Source: Symbiodinium natans (Eukaryota; Sar; Dinophyceae; Suessiales; Symbiodiniaceae). From it: 64,000 nucleotides of DNA. The notes below the pieces were generated by a model. It worked only from the letters and a program-made list of their open reading frames with translations, was not told the DNA's origin and ran no database searches. Both the position numbers and the translations under genes were made by a program. Positions 10,885 to 21,840 of the stretch are shown in pieces. The stretch spans positions 350,972 through 414,971 of the forward strand of contig CAJNDS010002084.1 in the NCBI GenBank assembly GCA_905221605.1. The letters run 5' to 3'. How positions within the stretch are numbered: the stretch's first letter is position 1; each line of letters starts with the position of its first letter.

Positions 10885-10960
10885 GCCACGGTGCCCCACG
10901 AGTTCAACTTGAGCGTCTCCCGGCGCAGCGTGGGCGGATGCCCTCTCCTCAGCCCTGAGC
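10885..10960 (+). other. Exon-like island with TVPHEFNLS motif
   Basis: Begins at CCAG|GCCACG just after a CCCTAAA tract and reads ATVPHEFNLSVSRRSVGG. The island at 46356-46399 reads LTVPEEFNLSSSDAG, and the DNA is also similar over about 33 nt. Function unknown; the 3' border is unclear. Confidence 0.35.
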
Positions 10961-11237
10961 AACCTGGGTTTTGGACTACTATACTTTAGTGTTTTTTTTT
11001 TTTTTTTTCTGGTTCTGGGTTCCTGTTACATAGCTACTTCTACTTTGGAGTACTATACTTTAGTATTGTTTTATGGTTCTGGGTTCCTATTATATAGCTA
11101 CTTCTACCCTAAAAAGGTATAGACTTCTTTCCCAGGGTCTACTTCAAGATAGGGCAACTCATCTCTCTGCTTCCTTGGGCTTTGGGTTTTAAGGGTTGAG
11201 GCCTGTTCTGCCTTTTCAGCATCTTGAAGGGTACTAC
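10961..11237. other. Short direct duplication, no gene
   Basis: TACTATACTTTAGT followed by GGTTCTGGGTTCCT and ATAGCTACTTCTAC occurs twice (10977-11045 and 11050-11107), a ~72-bp imperfect tandem duplication. The first copy has an 18-nt T run. Confidence 0.6.
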
Positions 11238-11338
11238 TTGGGATGTTCCCTCTTATGCTAAGAGTCCTTAATGGGGATTCTAGTACCCCCTAGTAGAATC
11301 CCCATTCAGGACTGTTCGTATAAGGGGGAGCATCCCAA
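11238..11338. mobile_element. MITE family A, copy 3
   Basis: 101 bp with ends TTGGGATGTTCCCTCTTATG and GTATAAGGGGGAGCATCCCAA. Flanks GGTACTAC and GGTATTGT could be a decayed 8-bp target duplication. Confidence 0.8.
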
Positions 11339-11354
11339 GGTATTGTTTTTTGTG

Positions 11355-11670
11355 CAGAACTTACCCCGAAACCCCTAAACCCCGAAACCCCGAAACCCCG
11401 ATACCTCTTAACCCCGAAAGCCCGAAACCCCGAAACCCCTAAACCCCGAAACCCCGAAACCCCTAAACCCCGAAACCCCGAAACACCGAAACCCCCAAAC
11501 CCCGAAACCCCTAAACCCCGGAACCCCCTAAACCCCGAAACCCCGAAACCCCGAAACCCCGTATCCCCGAAACCCCGAAACCCCAAAACCCCCAAACCCC
11601 TAAACCATCCCTGAACCCTAGACCCTAAACCCCAAACCCCAAACCCTAAACCCTAAACCCTAAACCCCGA
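11355..11670. repeat. (CCCCGAAA)n octamer field grading into CCCTAAA
   Basis: From 11364 to about 11590 the unit is mainly the 8-mer CCCCGAAA with CCCCTAAA interspersed. It then returns to CCCTAAA at 11605-11670. The uniform local variant suggests expansion in place. Confidence 0.9.
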
Positions 11671-11682
11671 ACCCCACCCCAG

Positions 11683-11743
11683 GTTCGGAGAGCTCCGATA
11701 TGGATCTGGAGCCCGGGGCGGAGTGGACCTCTTCCCTGCGCAG
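11683..11743 (+). other. Exon-like island, 61 nt
   Basis: Borders are CCAG|GTTCGG and CAG|GCCAAG (a GC donor). One frame reads FGELRYGSGARGGVDLFPAQ. It is flanked by C-rich repeats (11605-11670) and G-rich repeats (11755-11870). Product unknown. Confidence 0.35.
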
Positions 11744-11754
11744 GCCAAGGGGGT

Positions 11755-12140
11755 TTAGTGTTTTCAGGGTTTAGGGTTTGGGGTTTGGGGTTTAGGGTTT
11801 AGGGTTTAGGGCTTTCAGGGTTTAGGGCTTTCAGGGTTTAGGTTTATAGGGTTTAGGGTTTCCTCCGCGGCTGTGCCTTCGTCCTGGAGGGTTCTAGGTA
11901 GGCCAAGGCCTTAAGGTTTCGCTGTCAGGGTTTTCAGGGGGGTCTAGGGCTTTAGGCCCTCCTCCGAGATGTGTTGTATTTTCCCTATTTTGGCTTCGTG
12001 ATGAAGGATGAATGATGTCGAGGAACATTTTCCCGTGGGCCTTTAAGGCCCATCCTAGGGTTGATTGGGTTTAGGGTTTAGGGTTTAGGGTTAGGGTTTA
12101 GGGTTTGGAGTTTCGGGTTTAGGGTTTAGGGTTCAGGGAT
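11755..12140. repeat. G-rich telomere-like tracts with MITE-I relic
   Basis: TTTAGGG/TTTCAGGG units at 11755-11870 and 12067-12135. A degenerate family-I-like segment lies between them (GGCCCTCC... to GGGCCTTTAAGGCCCATC, about 11965-12055). Confidence 0.75.
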
Positions 12141-13684
12141 GTTGAGGGTCAAGGGCGCTTGCCCTTTGGAGGCTTAACATCACCCCCCCCAACGAACCTT
12201 TGACAACAAGGCCTGCTGGGTCCCCAAAAGCCTAGAAAAAAAGGTTTAGGATTTTGGGTTTAGGGTTAGGGCCTTAGGGCTTGGGGTTGGGGGTTTCGAG
12301 TTTCGGACGGTCAGGGTTGTAGGGGCCTTTGACCTAGGCCTCTTGTGCCGCACCATCTCAAGATGATCCTAAGAGGATCCTGCAGGCAAATCTTGACTAC
12401 TTGCTGAAGACCCCCCAAAGAATTGACAACAAACACATTTTCTTGCAAATAGTAGCTGAGTTCTCTTAGAAAATTGAGCCGTTGAGGGAGCACAGGTTGT
12501 TGTGGGGGGCTGAGGGGGGGGGGGGTAGGGCTTTTGAGGGCTTCAGGGTTTGGGGCGTCGGGATTTTCGGGATTGGGGTTTCGGGGTTGGGGGCTAAGGA
12601 TTGGGTATGGGTTGTTTGATCCCAAGGCTCCTGTTGTGCGCTCAAGCATGTTCGGTTCGGGGTTTTGGGTTTCGGTTTAGGGTTTTAGGAAGCCCGAAAG
12701 TGAGATACTAAGCTATTACTTGAGGTCGTGGGCAGGCTCGGGCCCCATCTTCCTGAGCTCATGCCCTTGCCAAATCTTGTGACAAACCCCAAACTCTCAA
12801 CCGCTAAGCCCAAATCCTCAACCCCCTGATCGTCCTTCCATTCCCCGAAGCCTTAGAAAGCGCACTCTGGTCGCGGGTGCCCTACTGAGCCCTAAGCCCT
12901 GTTTAGTTCAAGTCTTACCAAGGCCCTACTTACCTAGCCGATACATGAACTTTCAACTTTAGGTTGTTCTTACTTAGAAGGATTAATAAAGAGCATCCTA
13001 TTTTTCATAGCTAGGGTTTTGAAAACCTAAGCTAAGCCTCAGACCTAAACCCCAAACCCCAGTAGTGCCGCGAACTGACAGGGGCCGCTCCAGCAGTCGC
13101 GGCCGCCACCCCGAGCTGACAGTTCCCAAAGGCCTGGGGCCCAGGGTTCTGGGGCTGACGGGGGTTGGGGGTTTAGGGTTCAGGGTTTTAGGGGTTTAGG
13201 GGTTTAGGGTTTAGGGTAAAATGACAGTTCCCAAAGGCCTGGGGGGGGGAGGGGGGCCCGGGTTGTGGGGTTTGGGGCCGTTGGGGGTTTAGGGTTTAGG
13301 GTTTCGGGGGTAGGATTTAGGGGTTTAGGGGCTGAAAAGGGGTTTTAGGGTTCATAGGGTTTGGGCTTAAGCTGGCCCTACGGCTTAAGGGTTGGGGGTG
13401 TGGTGGTTCCCAGTTCATCGGGGTGCGGGGTGCAGGGGTCGAGGTGGAAGGATCCTGGCTCTCCGGCTCATGGCCCTAAACCCTTACATGCACCGCGAGA
13501 TCCTGGCTGAAAAGAAATGGGGGGGTTCCGAAGCCCTGATGCAGAAGCCTAAGCTAGGGAGGGCCAGCCCAAGCAGGGCCTTAAACTCCAACAGCATCCA
13601 ACAGCCCTCAACTGAAGTCTAGCACCCTCAAACCCCAAAATCCTTAGAATTCCAAGCCCCATGCAACCTCAAGTCCCCTCAGAG
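12141..13684. other. No recognisable gene; degenerate G-rich repeats
   Basis: Scattered TTTAGGG-like units (12240-12300, 12530-12690, 13160-13370) in otherwise unique sequence. GACAGTTCCCAAAGGCCTGGGG occurs twice, at about 13119 and 13224. Confidence 0.45.
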
Positions 13685-13855
13685 CTTAAACCCTAAACCC
13701 TAAACCCTAAACCCTAAACCCTAAACCCTAAACCCTAAACCCTAAACCCTACACCCTACACCCTAAACCCTAGACCCTAGACCCTAGACCCTAGACCCTA
13801 GACCCTAGACCCTAGACCCTAGACCCTAAACCCTAAACCCTAAACCCTAAACCCC
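13685..13855. repeat. (CCCTAAA)n with homogeneous (CCCTAGA)n core
   Basis: CCCTAAA units flank about nine consecutive CCCTAGA heptamers (about 13765-13827). Confidence 0.95.
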
Positions 13856-13887
13856 AACCGCCCTCAAGGGCCCTCAAGAGCCTTCAT

Positions 13888-13985
13888 CTCGCAGGCCCCC
13901 ACCTTCACACCTCCTGGCGTCCGCGGAGCACCTCGAGGGGACTCTCAGTGCACCAAGGGGAGGCTGAGAGCTTTACTTAGGCAAG
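13888..13985 (+). other. Exon-like island, weak
   Basis: GC-rich segment after CAG|GCCCCC, between a C-rich tract (13685-13855) and a G-rich tract (13990-14050). More than one frame is open, so no product can be named. Confidence 0.2.
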
Positions 13986-14412
13986 CCCTTAAGGCTTAGG
14001 GTTTAGGGTTTAGGGTTTAGGGTTTCGGGTTTAGGGTTTAGGGTTTAGGCTCTAGGCCCTTGGGATATTTGGCACGTCGCCTTGTGGGGTTTAAGAGGAT
14101 CATGCTTACATGTTCCCTCATTCCCGACGAAGAACCAGTAGTTGAACCCCAAACCCTAAACCCTCAACCATGAAGCCCTAAACCCCAAACCCTAAACCCT
14201 AGACCCTAAACCCCAAACCCTAAACCCTAACCCCTAAAACCCTGGACACCCAGAATGACTTGGAGGCCTTCCGACTCCTCATGTGCCAAAGGGTCCTAAG
14301 TACCTGCATCGTAGAAAGTAGGGTTTCTTTCGTAGGATTTATTATGTTTATGGGTAAGTGCCCCCATACAGGTCCTAAACCTTAAACCCTAAACCCTAAA
14401 CCCTAAACCCTT
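13985..14412. repeat. G-rich then C-rich telomere-like tracts
   Basis: TTTAGGG at 13985-14050, then CCCTAAA at 14147-14235 and 14376-14412. A family-I-like relic (AGGCCCTTGGGATATTT, 14055) lies between. Confidence 0.85.
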
Positions 14413-14432
14413 TGGGCGTGCCTGTGCCGAAA

Positions 14433-14486
14433 TTGGCGCAGGCTGACGCCTCCTGGCACCGCTCGCTGCGCCCGGCTTCCCAGTGA
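14433..14486 (+). other. Exon-like island, weak
   Basis: Segment after GCGCAG|GCTGAC reading ADASWHRSLRPASQ and then a stop. It sits between CCCTAAA units (14376-14412) and a long TTTTAAGGG field (14490-14870). Product unknown. Confidence 0.22.
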
Positions 14487-14489
14487 ACG

Positions 14490-14870
14490 TTTGGTTTGAA
14501 GAGTTTTAAGGGTTTTAATTAAGGGGTTTAAGTGTTGAAGAGTTCTAAGTGTTTTTAGGCTTTAAGGGTTTTAAGAGTTTTAAGGGTTTTAATGAAGGGC
14601 GTTTGAAGGTTTAAGCGTTTTAAGGGAGGGCTTTGAGGGTTTTAAGGGTTTGGAGGGCTTTAAGGGTTTTACGGGTTTGAAGGGCCTTAAGGGCTTTGAG
14701 GGCTTTAAGTGTTTTAAGGGTTTTGGAAGGGCTCTACGGGTTTAAGGGGTTTTGTGGGTTTTGAAGGGCTTTGCGGGTTTGAGGGCGTTAAGGGCTTTAA
14801 GAGTTTTAAGGGTTTGGCAAGTTTAAGGGTTTAGGGGTTTTAAGGGTTCAAGGGTTTGGGCTTCGGGCTT
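14490..14870. repeat. (TTTTAAGGG)n-like field
   Basis: About 380 bp of degenerate 8-10-mers around GGGTTTTAA and GGGCTTTAA, distinct from the TTTAGGG heptamer. Confidence 0.85.
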
Positions 14871-14899
14871 AGGGATGTTTTGGGTTTATTTAGTTTTTA

Positions 14900-15450
14900 G
14901 TTGCACCTTTGCGCGGCCATTGGCAGATGGAGTAGTTGTGGTTTCCTTATGAGGCCTCGCAATCTAAGCTTGCAATGCGCCCAGAACGAGAAGTGTGGAC
15001 AAATGGTCTACAGACCTGCATACGTGCATGTGCACGTACATGCGTGCATACGTACGCACATACACACTCTCTTTCACACAAACTCTGTGTGCGTATATAT
15101 ACATATATGTATATATAGCACACACTTATTTACAACTCTTATAAGAGTAAATACAATATAGATACCAAAACACGCATGACAATGTTGCGGCCTCCTTGGA
15201 AAGATATGCACTTTTATCCGATGTATGACTTCAACTGAGGACACTGCGGAGAGCAGAGACCTGTTGGTTGTCCAGGGGTTACAATGCTCGAATCAGCATC
15301 TGCTTGAACTTTGGTGGAGGCCCTGTGAGTTTGCTCCCTTTTTTCCGAGATATCACGGGCATCGCATGCTATATACATGTATACACACGCACATGCACAT
15401 GTACGCTATTGAGCACACACATGTGCATGTACATACTTCCATACAGTACA
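14900..15450. other. Alternating purine-pyrimidine tracts, no gene
   Basis: ACGTGCATGTGCACGTACAT-type sequence at 15018-15070, AT-rich GTATATATACATATATG at 15093-15116, and CACACGCACATGCACATGTA at 15382-15440. These are prone to Z-DNA or cruciform structure. Confidence 0.6.
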
Positions 15451-15586
15451 TGTTCATGGAGGCTCAGAGCTCGGGGGAGGGGGGGAATATTTCAGGGTTT
15501 TCTTGGAAATTAGAGAGGGACCCAACTGCATTAAACGAGGGGTTTCGGGGTGGCGCCGCGTTCGCGCCACCGCTTCCCTCAGAGCC

Positions 15587-15640
15587 ATGGGCTGTGGCGC
15601 CAGCACCGTTCAGCGACAGGAGCGCTCCCTGCGTGGGCAT
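15587..15640 (+). other. Candidate first exon starting MGCGAS
   Basis: An ATG six nt after a CTCAG acceptor-like site reads MGCGASTVQRQERSLRG. Gly2 with Cys3 and Ser6 is the form of an N-myristoylation plus palmitoylation signal, common on membrane-tethered protist proteins. A similar start lies at 21684. No downstream exon was identified. The motif is seen; the lipidation is inferred. Confidence 0.35.
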
Positions 15641-15883
15641 TGAACTTCTGGGACCGTGCGTAGGCCCATATTCCCTTTCATTCGGGCGAAGGTCCCCTTC
15701 TAAGCCCCTTCTAGCCAAAAAGGGTAGCTTTTTTTTTGAATATTCTTGGCCTAAATTTTTGACCCCAACCACTGAAGAGTTTGGGATCCAGGTTCCACAG
15801 GCCCGCCAGAATTACTCCTCGGCTGGTTCTTGTTGAAGGGCATGTTCCGTACATGATGCTTTCGATCTTAGGCATCCACGAAA

Positions 15884-15985
15884 AACTATAACCATTGCAA
15901 ACCCTTGTAACCCATGGTAAACCGTGGTATACCATGGTAAACCATAGCCAATCATGGTCAACCATGATAAACCATGGTAAGCCAG
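15884..15985. repeat. Degenerate ~10-bp ACCATGGTAA repeats
   Basis: About nine copies of ACC(A)TGGTAA-like 10-mers that are internally palindromic (CCATGG). Confidence 0.8.
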
Positions 15986-15999
15986 TTTTACTCTTGGGC

Positions 16000-16580
16000 C
16001 TCCCCGCGCCTGCCTATCACTTCAGAGTTTTCTGTGCCTGTCAGTCAGCAGGGGCCTTGCGTAACACTCCACACAAGTTCCTACAACCCTAAACCCTTCA
16101 CCCTGAACACGCGTCTGTGCATGTAACGTCAGGGCTGCGGTGAGGCCCCCCCCAGCCCCTCAGGCACACCCCCACCCCCAACAAACAAAGAAAGAGCAGC
16201 GTAGCAATGAGCAGTGGACTCAAGCCTCCCAACGTTCCTTTTTCTGCTTGGGCAGGGTTGGACGATTCCCATGCCAATAAAGAAGCAAATCCCTAGTACA
16301 ATGCGCGCACAAACAGGCACACGCATACGCACACGACGCAAATGCACGCACACACATGCACGTGCACATGTGCGCCCGCCTACCCACCCACCCATCCCCA
16401 CCACCACCCCCACCCCCTGCACGTATGTATGTGTTTAAATGTATGTATCTTCCTGGAGACGAAACTCGGTGCGTTTGGGGTTGGGGTTCCGGGCCTTACG
16501 AAGTAACGATCTCGACAGGATGGCGTTGGCAGCGCCCGGTCCAGTGCTTGGACCCCAGAGAAGCAGGGCTGGGGGGGGTC
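16000..16580. other. No recognisable gene
   Basis: Mostly unique, with a CA-rich alternating tract (16310-16375) and a CCCACC-rich stretch (16376-16420). Confidence 0.4.
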
Positions 16581-16920
16581 TGGGCTAGTAGGGTTTGGGG
16601 AACCTTTAGGGTTTATAGGGTTTATGGTTTCTAGGGTTTAGGGTTTCTAGGGTTTAGGGTTTCTAGGGTTTATGGTTTCTAGGGTTTTAGGGTTTCTAGG
16701 GTTTCTAGGGTTCAGGGTTTATGGATTTGGGGGCTGCGGGCCCTATTGTGGGCTCAGAGGCTCAGGGCGTTATCCTGCCTAGAAAAGTTGAGGGTTCTCG
16801 GGATTCTAGGAGTCTTTCCTTCGCTCTTGGGTAACGGTGCTTGGGTCGTATTGGTTTAGGGTTTAGGGTTTAGGGTTTAGGATTTAGGGTTTAGGATTTA
16901 GGGTTTAGGGTTTAGGGTTC
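16580..16920. repeat. G-rich telomere-like tracts, (GGGTTTCTA)n variant
   Basis: At 16600-16715 many units carry an inserted CTA (GGGTTTCTAGGGTTTA). A cleaner TTTAGGG tract is at 16852-16920. Confidence 0.85.
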
Positions 16921-17416
16921 TCGGTCTTTGAGAGTGAAGCTTGACCTGTTTGCCTCGGTCTGTAACATTCTGTAGCGGCACTGCTGCCACCTGCCCCGTT
17001 CAAGCGTGGCCCCTGCAAGGCCCTACGACGTGAAGGAAGGTACCCCGAACCCTAAACCCTATCAGGCGAAGCAAGATGGCAAGTCAGATACCCCGACCAC
17101 CGCCAGGAAATCGTCGTGCACCTTATTCAGGTTTCGGGATGTGTAGAGTTTATGGCCAGGTGGACTTGCAAAGGGCTCGCAAATCAGGACGCAACAAGCA
17201 AACCGGCCCAAATGGGATTGTCTTGAAAATGCCACTTTTTTTCGCGAAATCCTGCGTGCTTGGAGGTCGGCGCTTGAACTTTGCCGGAAATGTAGACACG
17301 GCAATGAGCATGACATTCAACTATATCCGAAGCGGTTCAAAAGAGCAAGTTTCAACCCAGATCCCCTCTTGGCCGGGGCTTTTCCTCAGGTTTGGGAACC
17401 TGGTACCCCCGGCACC

Positions 17417-17520
17417 TTGGGATGTTCCCCCTTATACTAACAGTCCCTAATAGGGATGAACGTACCCCCTATTCTTGTCCCTATGAAGGAGCTGTTAGTA
17501 TAAGTAGGGGGAGCATCCCA
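17417..17520. mobile_element. MITE family A, copy 4
   Basis: Ends TTGGGATGTTCCCCCTTATA and TAAGTAGGGGGAGCATCCCA. Flanks CCGGCACC and CCCGCACC match at 7 of 8 bases, supporting an 8-bp target duplication. Confidence 0.85.
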
Positions 17521-17639
17521 CCCCGCACCATCAAAGAAGAGCTCAAAAAGGCAATCCTGACCAGCGGGGCCTCAGCGCTTTCGGCCGCCTGGCGGAAGTT
17601 GCCTTGCTGGCCCAGGCTTACAGAGCCTGCCTGGAGGAG

Positions 17640-17720
17640 ATACCCTAAACCCTCAACCCTAAACCCGAAACCCTAAACCCTACACCCTAAACCCTAAACC
17701 CCTAAACCCTAAACCCTCAA
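17640..17720. repeat. C-rich telomere-like tract
   Basis: CCCTAAA/CCCGAAA units, followed at 17758 by a 17-nt G run. Confidence 0.85.
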
Positions 17721-17776
17721 CTGAAGCAGGGTATGCAAGGTCACTCTCGGTAGCTTGGTGGGGGGGGGGGGGGGGG

Positions 17777-18354
17777 TGTTTTGGACAGCTTGAGACTGGA
17801 GAATTCTCGGGATAGATGGGTTCATGTGAGGGTTGATCTGAGCTATGGGGCCCTTTTTCAAGCGCTAGGTCATGTACCCTTAGCAAGGCAGTAGACCCTA
17901 GACTCCCTAGACAGACAGCTTACACTGTTAATGCTGCGTCACACCCATGCCGCAGTATGAGGTTCGAGGTCTGGGTGTTGGGGGGCTCTGGCTGGCCCCT
18001 GACATGTGGAACCGCCTTTGAGCCGCAGCTCTGACAGCGACTCCCGCCAAGGAAATGACCGCAGTCAGCAGTGTGGTGTCGCGCGGGAAGAAGAAGAAGG
18101 CGAATGTTATTGCGGCCTGGACTTGACCCGAAGGGTTTAGTCAAAGTGACGGGGGCAAAAGATCTCCGATTGAGAACACAAAGACTTCCCTAGGCCCAAC
18201 TCCATGTCCGGACATGCCGTGTTACCCAAAGGACGCTAGCCGCTAACATATCCCGAAGTCCTTATGCCTCAGCAGCGCATAGGCTCTCAAGTCTTTAAGC
18301 CATCGCGGTTTGCCCTGGCCCGCCCTTCGGTTATGAATGTTGGGTCTTTGACCC
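17777..18354. other. No recognisable gene
   Basis: Unique sequence. Short open frames on the minus strand have no recognisable domain. Confidence 0.4.
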
Positions 18355-18545
18355 TCAAACCTAAACCCTAAACCCTAAACCCTAGACCCTAAACCCTAGA
18401 CCCTAAACCCTAAACCCCAAACCCTAGACCCTACACCCCGAACCCTAAACCCCAAACCCTAAACCCTAGACCCTAAACCCTAAACCCCAAACCCTAAACC
18501 CTAGACCCTAAACCCTAAACCCTATATAAACCCTAAACCCCCGCA
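18355..18545. repeat. C-rich telomere-like tract, CCCTAGA/CCCCAAA variants
   Basis: About 26 heptamers in which CCCTAAA, CCCTAGA and CCCCAAA alternate in a recurring order, suggesting higher-order duplication of groups of units. Confidence 0.9.
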
Positions 18546-18699
18546 CCTTGGAGGATGGGTTCGGCCGTACTTAAGTGGAGGATCGGGGAGGCCGCGGCCT
18601 GCCGTCGGGCAGGGCTGGGAGCTCCTACTATCTACTATTTACTTAAGAACCCTGAAAGAATAAAAAAGTAATAGTCCCTATATTGGTTTTAGAAGGAGG

Positions 18700-18766
18700 A
18701 TTATGTTATATATATATATATATATATCTACATATATATTTACTCTTTTTTTTGTGGGGGGGGGGG
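18700..18766. repeat. (TA)n and T9-G10 junction
   Basis: A TATATATA run at 18708-18728, then TTTTTTTTTGTGGGGGGGGGG at 18745-18765. Confidence 0.85.
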
Positions 18767-18788
18767 TTCTTGAGCAATTAGTAGCTAT

Positions 18789-18883
18789 GGGGTCGGAATA
18801 AATACTTTTTGTATTCCCTTAGGGTCGCTAGGGAATTCTACTATAATAGCCGCCAACACCCGATTCCTATATGAGGTAGGGCC
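18789..18883. mobile_element. MITE-like element, family B (degenerate)
   Basis: GGGGTCGGAATAAATACT at the left and TACTATAATAGCCGCCAA inside match family B. The right end is poorly conserved. Confidence 0.45.
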
Positions 18884-19044
18884 TTGGGGTTATCTGTCCC
18901 CCCCTTTGGGTTTAAGAGTAAGGTTTGGCTCGGAGGGCTTCGAGCCACTTGAGGTGTGGGACGCTGACATGCTGGCTCGGGAGCTGGCGCCAACACAGAT
19001 GACGCCGCCTGGCAAGCCTCACTGTCTCATTCTAATCTAACAAT

Positions 19045-19140
19045 AGGGATCGGAAGAGTTCTGAATAATCTTCCGTTATGGTCCCTTTACATGATACCTT
19101 TAAAAAGCCCCAAAACCCTATTGTAATTAATCAGGCTCCT
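19045..19140. mobile_element. MITE-like element, family B
   Basis: Begins AGGGATCGGAAGAGTTCTGA and ends AATTAATCAGGCTCCT, with the AAAAAGCCCCAAAACCCTAT core typical of the family. Confidence 0.6.
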
Positions 19141-19260
19141 ACATGAGCCGAGGTCGCTCTCCCCGATCTTCCTATGGGTGGGGTCGTTTCCAATCAGTCG
19201 CACAACATCCCCTCTCACCACAGCTACCTCATGCCATGTCATATTGGGTCTCCGAAATTA

Positions 19261-19345
19261 GGGGTACCTTATTGGGGTCCTTGTTATAAGGGAATCCTAC
19301 TAATTGGGAGTCTATTGTAGGGGTCCCCTATTTTCGTAAACCCCC
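19261..19345 (+). mobile_element. Dispersed element, family F
   Basis: GGGGTACCTTATTGGGGTCC to CGTAAACCCCC; close match to 4095-4180. Confidence 0.7.
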
Positions 19346-19697
19346 ATATTGCAAGTCAGGTTGAAGCAGGCTTCTGCGTACTTGTAGGCCTTGTACCTCT
19401 CGGTATGCGCACATTACTTGTTCTGTTGCTAAGAACCTGGTGCTCGAAGAGGTCTTTAGAGGCTCCTGTGAGCCCAAAAGAGTCAGAGGCCTTTCCTGCC
19501 ACATTGCGCCGGCATGAGCCCTAAACCCTAAACCCTTTTCCATATGAACCCCCCTTAACGACCGCCCATCTCAGGGGTGATGCGGCGCAGGGCGGCTGGT
19601 CCCCAGGACCTTGCTTTGGTAGGACTTTTGCCGCACTTTGTTTGTGCTGGTGGAGGGTCTAATTTCTAGTTCTTGGGGTTTAGTAGAACTGGGTTTC

Positions 19698-19852
19698 CTC
19701 AAACCCTAAACCCTAAACCCTAACCCTAAACCCTGAACCCTGAACCCTAAAACCCTAAACCCTACAACCCTAAACCCTAATTAAACCCTAATTAAAGCCT
19801 AAACCTAAGCCCTAAACCTAAGCCCTAAACCCTGGTTTTAGGGTTAGGGTTT
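19698..19852. repeat. C-rich telomere-like tract ending in a G-rich unit
   Basis: CCCTAAA, CCCTAATTAAA and CCTAAG variants, then an abrupt switch to TTTTAGGGTTAGGGTTT at 19833-19852. Confidence 0.85.
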
Positions 19853-19946
19853 CCCCGGCTTGCTGGGAACCTAGGTCAATGGCAGCTCTTCCGTCCAACA
19901 AGACTGCGCTTTCGCATTGAAACCTCGAGCCGCACTGAGCGCACTT

Positions 19947-20097
19947 ACCCAAAGAGCTCAATACCCCTTATTTAAGGAATAGACCTTAATTAATAATTAA
20001 TTAATAATGAGATAATAATTAAGTAATAATTCACATTAAGGATCCCTATATAAATTAAGCAATATTTTCCTAATTAAGGGATATTGGGCTCTTTGGT
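19947..20097. mobile_element. MITE-like element, family D, copy 1
   Basis: 151 bp, AT-rich, bounded by ACCCAAAGAGCTCAATA and ATATTGGGCTCTTTGGT, imperfect inverted repeats. A second copy is at 28959-29070. Confidence 0.8.
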
Positions 20098-21577
20098 ACC
20101 TCAAGCCGCCACAACGCATAGCTCGCAGCCAAATCTACTCATTGCCTATAAAGAACTCCCCAAAAAATAAAGGTAGATTCTTCTTTATCAGGGGAACACA
20201 GGGACTATTATCCTGTATTATTTGGGGGTTCTTAGGCAAGTAGAAGAAATGAGCCAATCTAAGGGTAAATCCCAGCCAGTCCGCAAACCAGCGATTTTGG
20301 CAGCGCAATAAAGGACACGCATTGACAACGAGTCGAGAGTTCTGCTGTCCTACTGCTCTCTTGCGCTGTCCCTTCAACCTGTTTCCTGTCCGAACCTGCA
20401 GAATAGTCAGGCTTCCAGGAGCAGGAGCAGGCATAAGATGGGCGCTTTATGGCAGCCAGTCCTTTGAAAGAGTCACTTTGTCTGCGAAGGCAGACTAAGA
20501 GTGTGAGGCTCCCAGCGACCAGTGGGACGCTCAGGCTCGCCGAACAAGGTAGGGAGAGCTCCCAAATCGAGGGCATTGACCGTTCCAGCCACTGTCCAGC
20601 AGCCGATGAGCCATGCTCCTAATTGCCAGCAGTCCGTGCTACCGTGTAGGGCCCGACCAACTACACCGTTTCCCTAGGGCCCAGAGCCTAGTTGTCATGG
20701 AGACATGAGCCAAATGTGCTGGGGACTTGTCGTTGCTGACAGTAGGCTGAGCTGTCGAACCCTCCATGTATCAGATGTATCTCAAGTTGCGCGAGCGCGC
20801 CGCGAGACAAGTCGTTTAAAAGATGGCCAGATGGAGAGCGCTGGAGTGCTTTGCCAGGCATATTTGTGGGGCGGTCTATAAGCCCTAAAGCCCCTGAACC
20901 CCTTAAACCACAAATCCCCATGAACCCTATGAACCTCTGTCAGCCCTATCAATTTTGCGGTTTAGGGCTGCGAGCTCACATCGCGGTGATTCCAGCAAAA
21001 GTAGAGGAACCGATGCTTGTCCTAGGTAGGAGAAGGGGGACCCTTAAAAGGGAAGTTCCCTTCTGAACCCTTTTCTGGCTCTCTTGAACAGGGACCTTAT
21101 TCAGAGGGTCTATATCCCCAAGTGTCCCCTAATCCTATCCCCTAGCTTGTTAACGTCCGGCGAGGCGTCTTTCGCAGAACCACCTCCAAGACAGCGCCCC
21201 TTTCGAGTCACCTCCTGCACCACAGGGTCGACTTCAACCCCTCAAAACGTGCACAAGAATGGCCCCTTTTTTTTGGGTTTTGGGCTTTTTTCCATACTTT
21301 AAACTGAATCCAAGAAAGTTGACTTGCGGGCTTTATGCTCTGGCCGCGTCGAAGGTGCTCAGACGGCGCGGGGCGCCCGAAAGCCGGGACCCCCCGAGCC
21401 GTAGTTTTTTCGTTCGCATGACAAGGCCATACCTGCAGTAACTTACGAGGCCACGATTCTACACTTCGACTTCCCTGTAAAAGCAAAGGCTGAAGAAGAC
21501 AGGGCTCCTTTGTTCTCTTTCAGGCATCTTAGCGAAGCAGGGATCATTGGCAAAGAATGCATCACCTGCATCGTAAT
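20098..21577. other. No recognisable gene
   Basis: About 1.5 kb of mostly unique sequence. Several 60-105-codon open frames on both strands overlap one another and show no domain I recognise. Confidence 0.4.
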
Positions 21578-21655
21578 GTACCCTAAACCCTAAACCCTAA
21601 ACCCTATACCCTAGTAGACCCTGAACCCCAAACCCTAAACCCTAAACCCCTCGAT
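21578..21655. repeat. C-rich telomere-like tract
   Basis: CCCTAAA units with CCCTATA and CCCTAGT variants, upstream of the MGCGAS candidate exon. Confidence 0.85.
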
Positions 21656-21683
21656 TATATGGGGCTGCTTCGCCCCGGAAGTG

Positions 21684-21760
21684 ATGGGCTGTGGAGCCAG
21701 CGCGCGCGTCAGCGACTGCAACAAACCGCTGGACTCCTTGTGGGTCGAGAGGCCCTGGCT
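21684..21760 (+). other. Candidate first exon starting MGCGAS
   Basis: Reads MGCGASARVSDCNKPL followed by DSLWVE. The N-terminus and part of the DNA (ATGGGCTGTGG, then CAGCGAC) match the segment at 15587, suggesting duplicated first exons of lipid-anchored proteins. It lies between C-rich repeats (21578-21655) and G-rich repeats (21770-21840). Confidence 0.35.
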
Positions 21761-21769
21761 GCCTTTGGG

Positions 21770-21840
21770 TTTGGGGTTTAAGGCTTAGGGTTTAGGGTTT
21801 AGGGTTTAGGGTTCAGAGTTTAGGGTTCAGGGTTTAGGGG
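21770..21840. repeat. G-rich TTTAGGG tract
   Basis: About nine TTTAGGG/TTCAGGG units downstream of the MGCGAS candidate exon. Confidence 0.85.
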
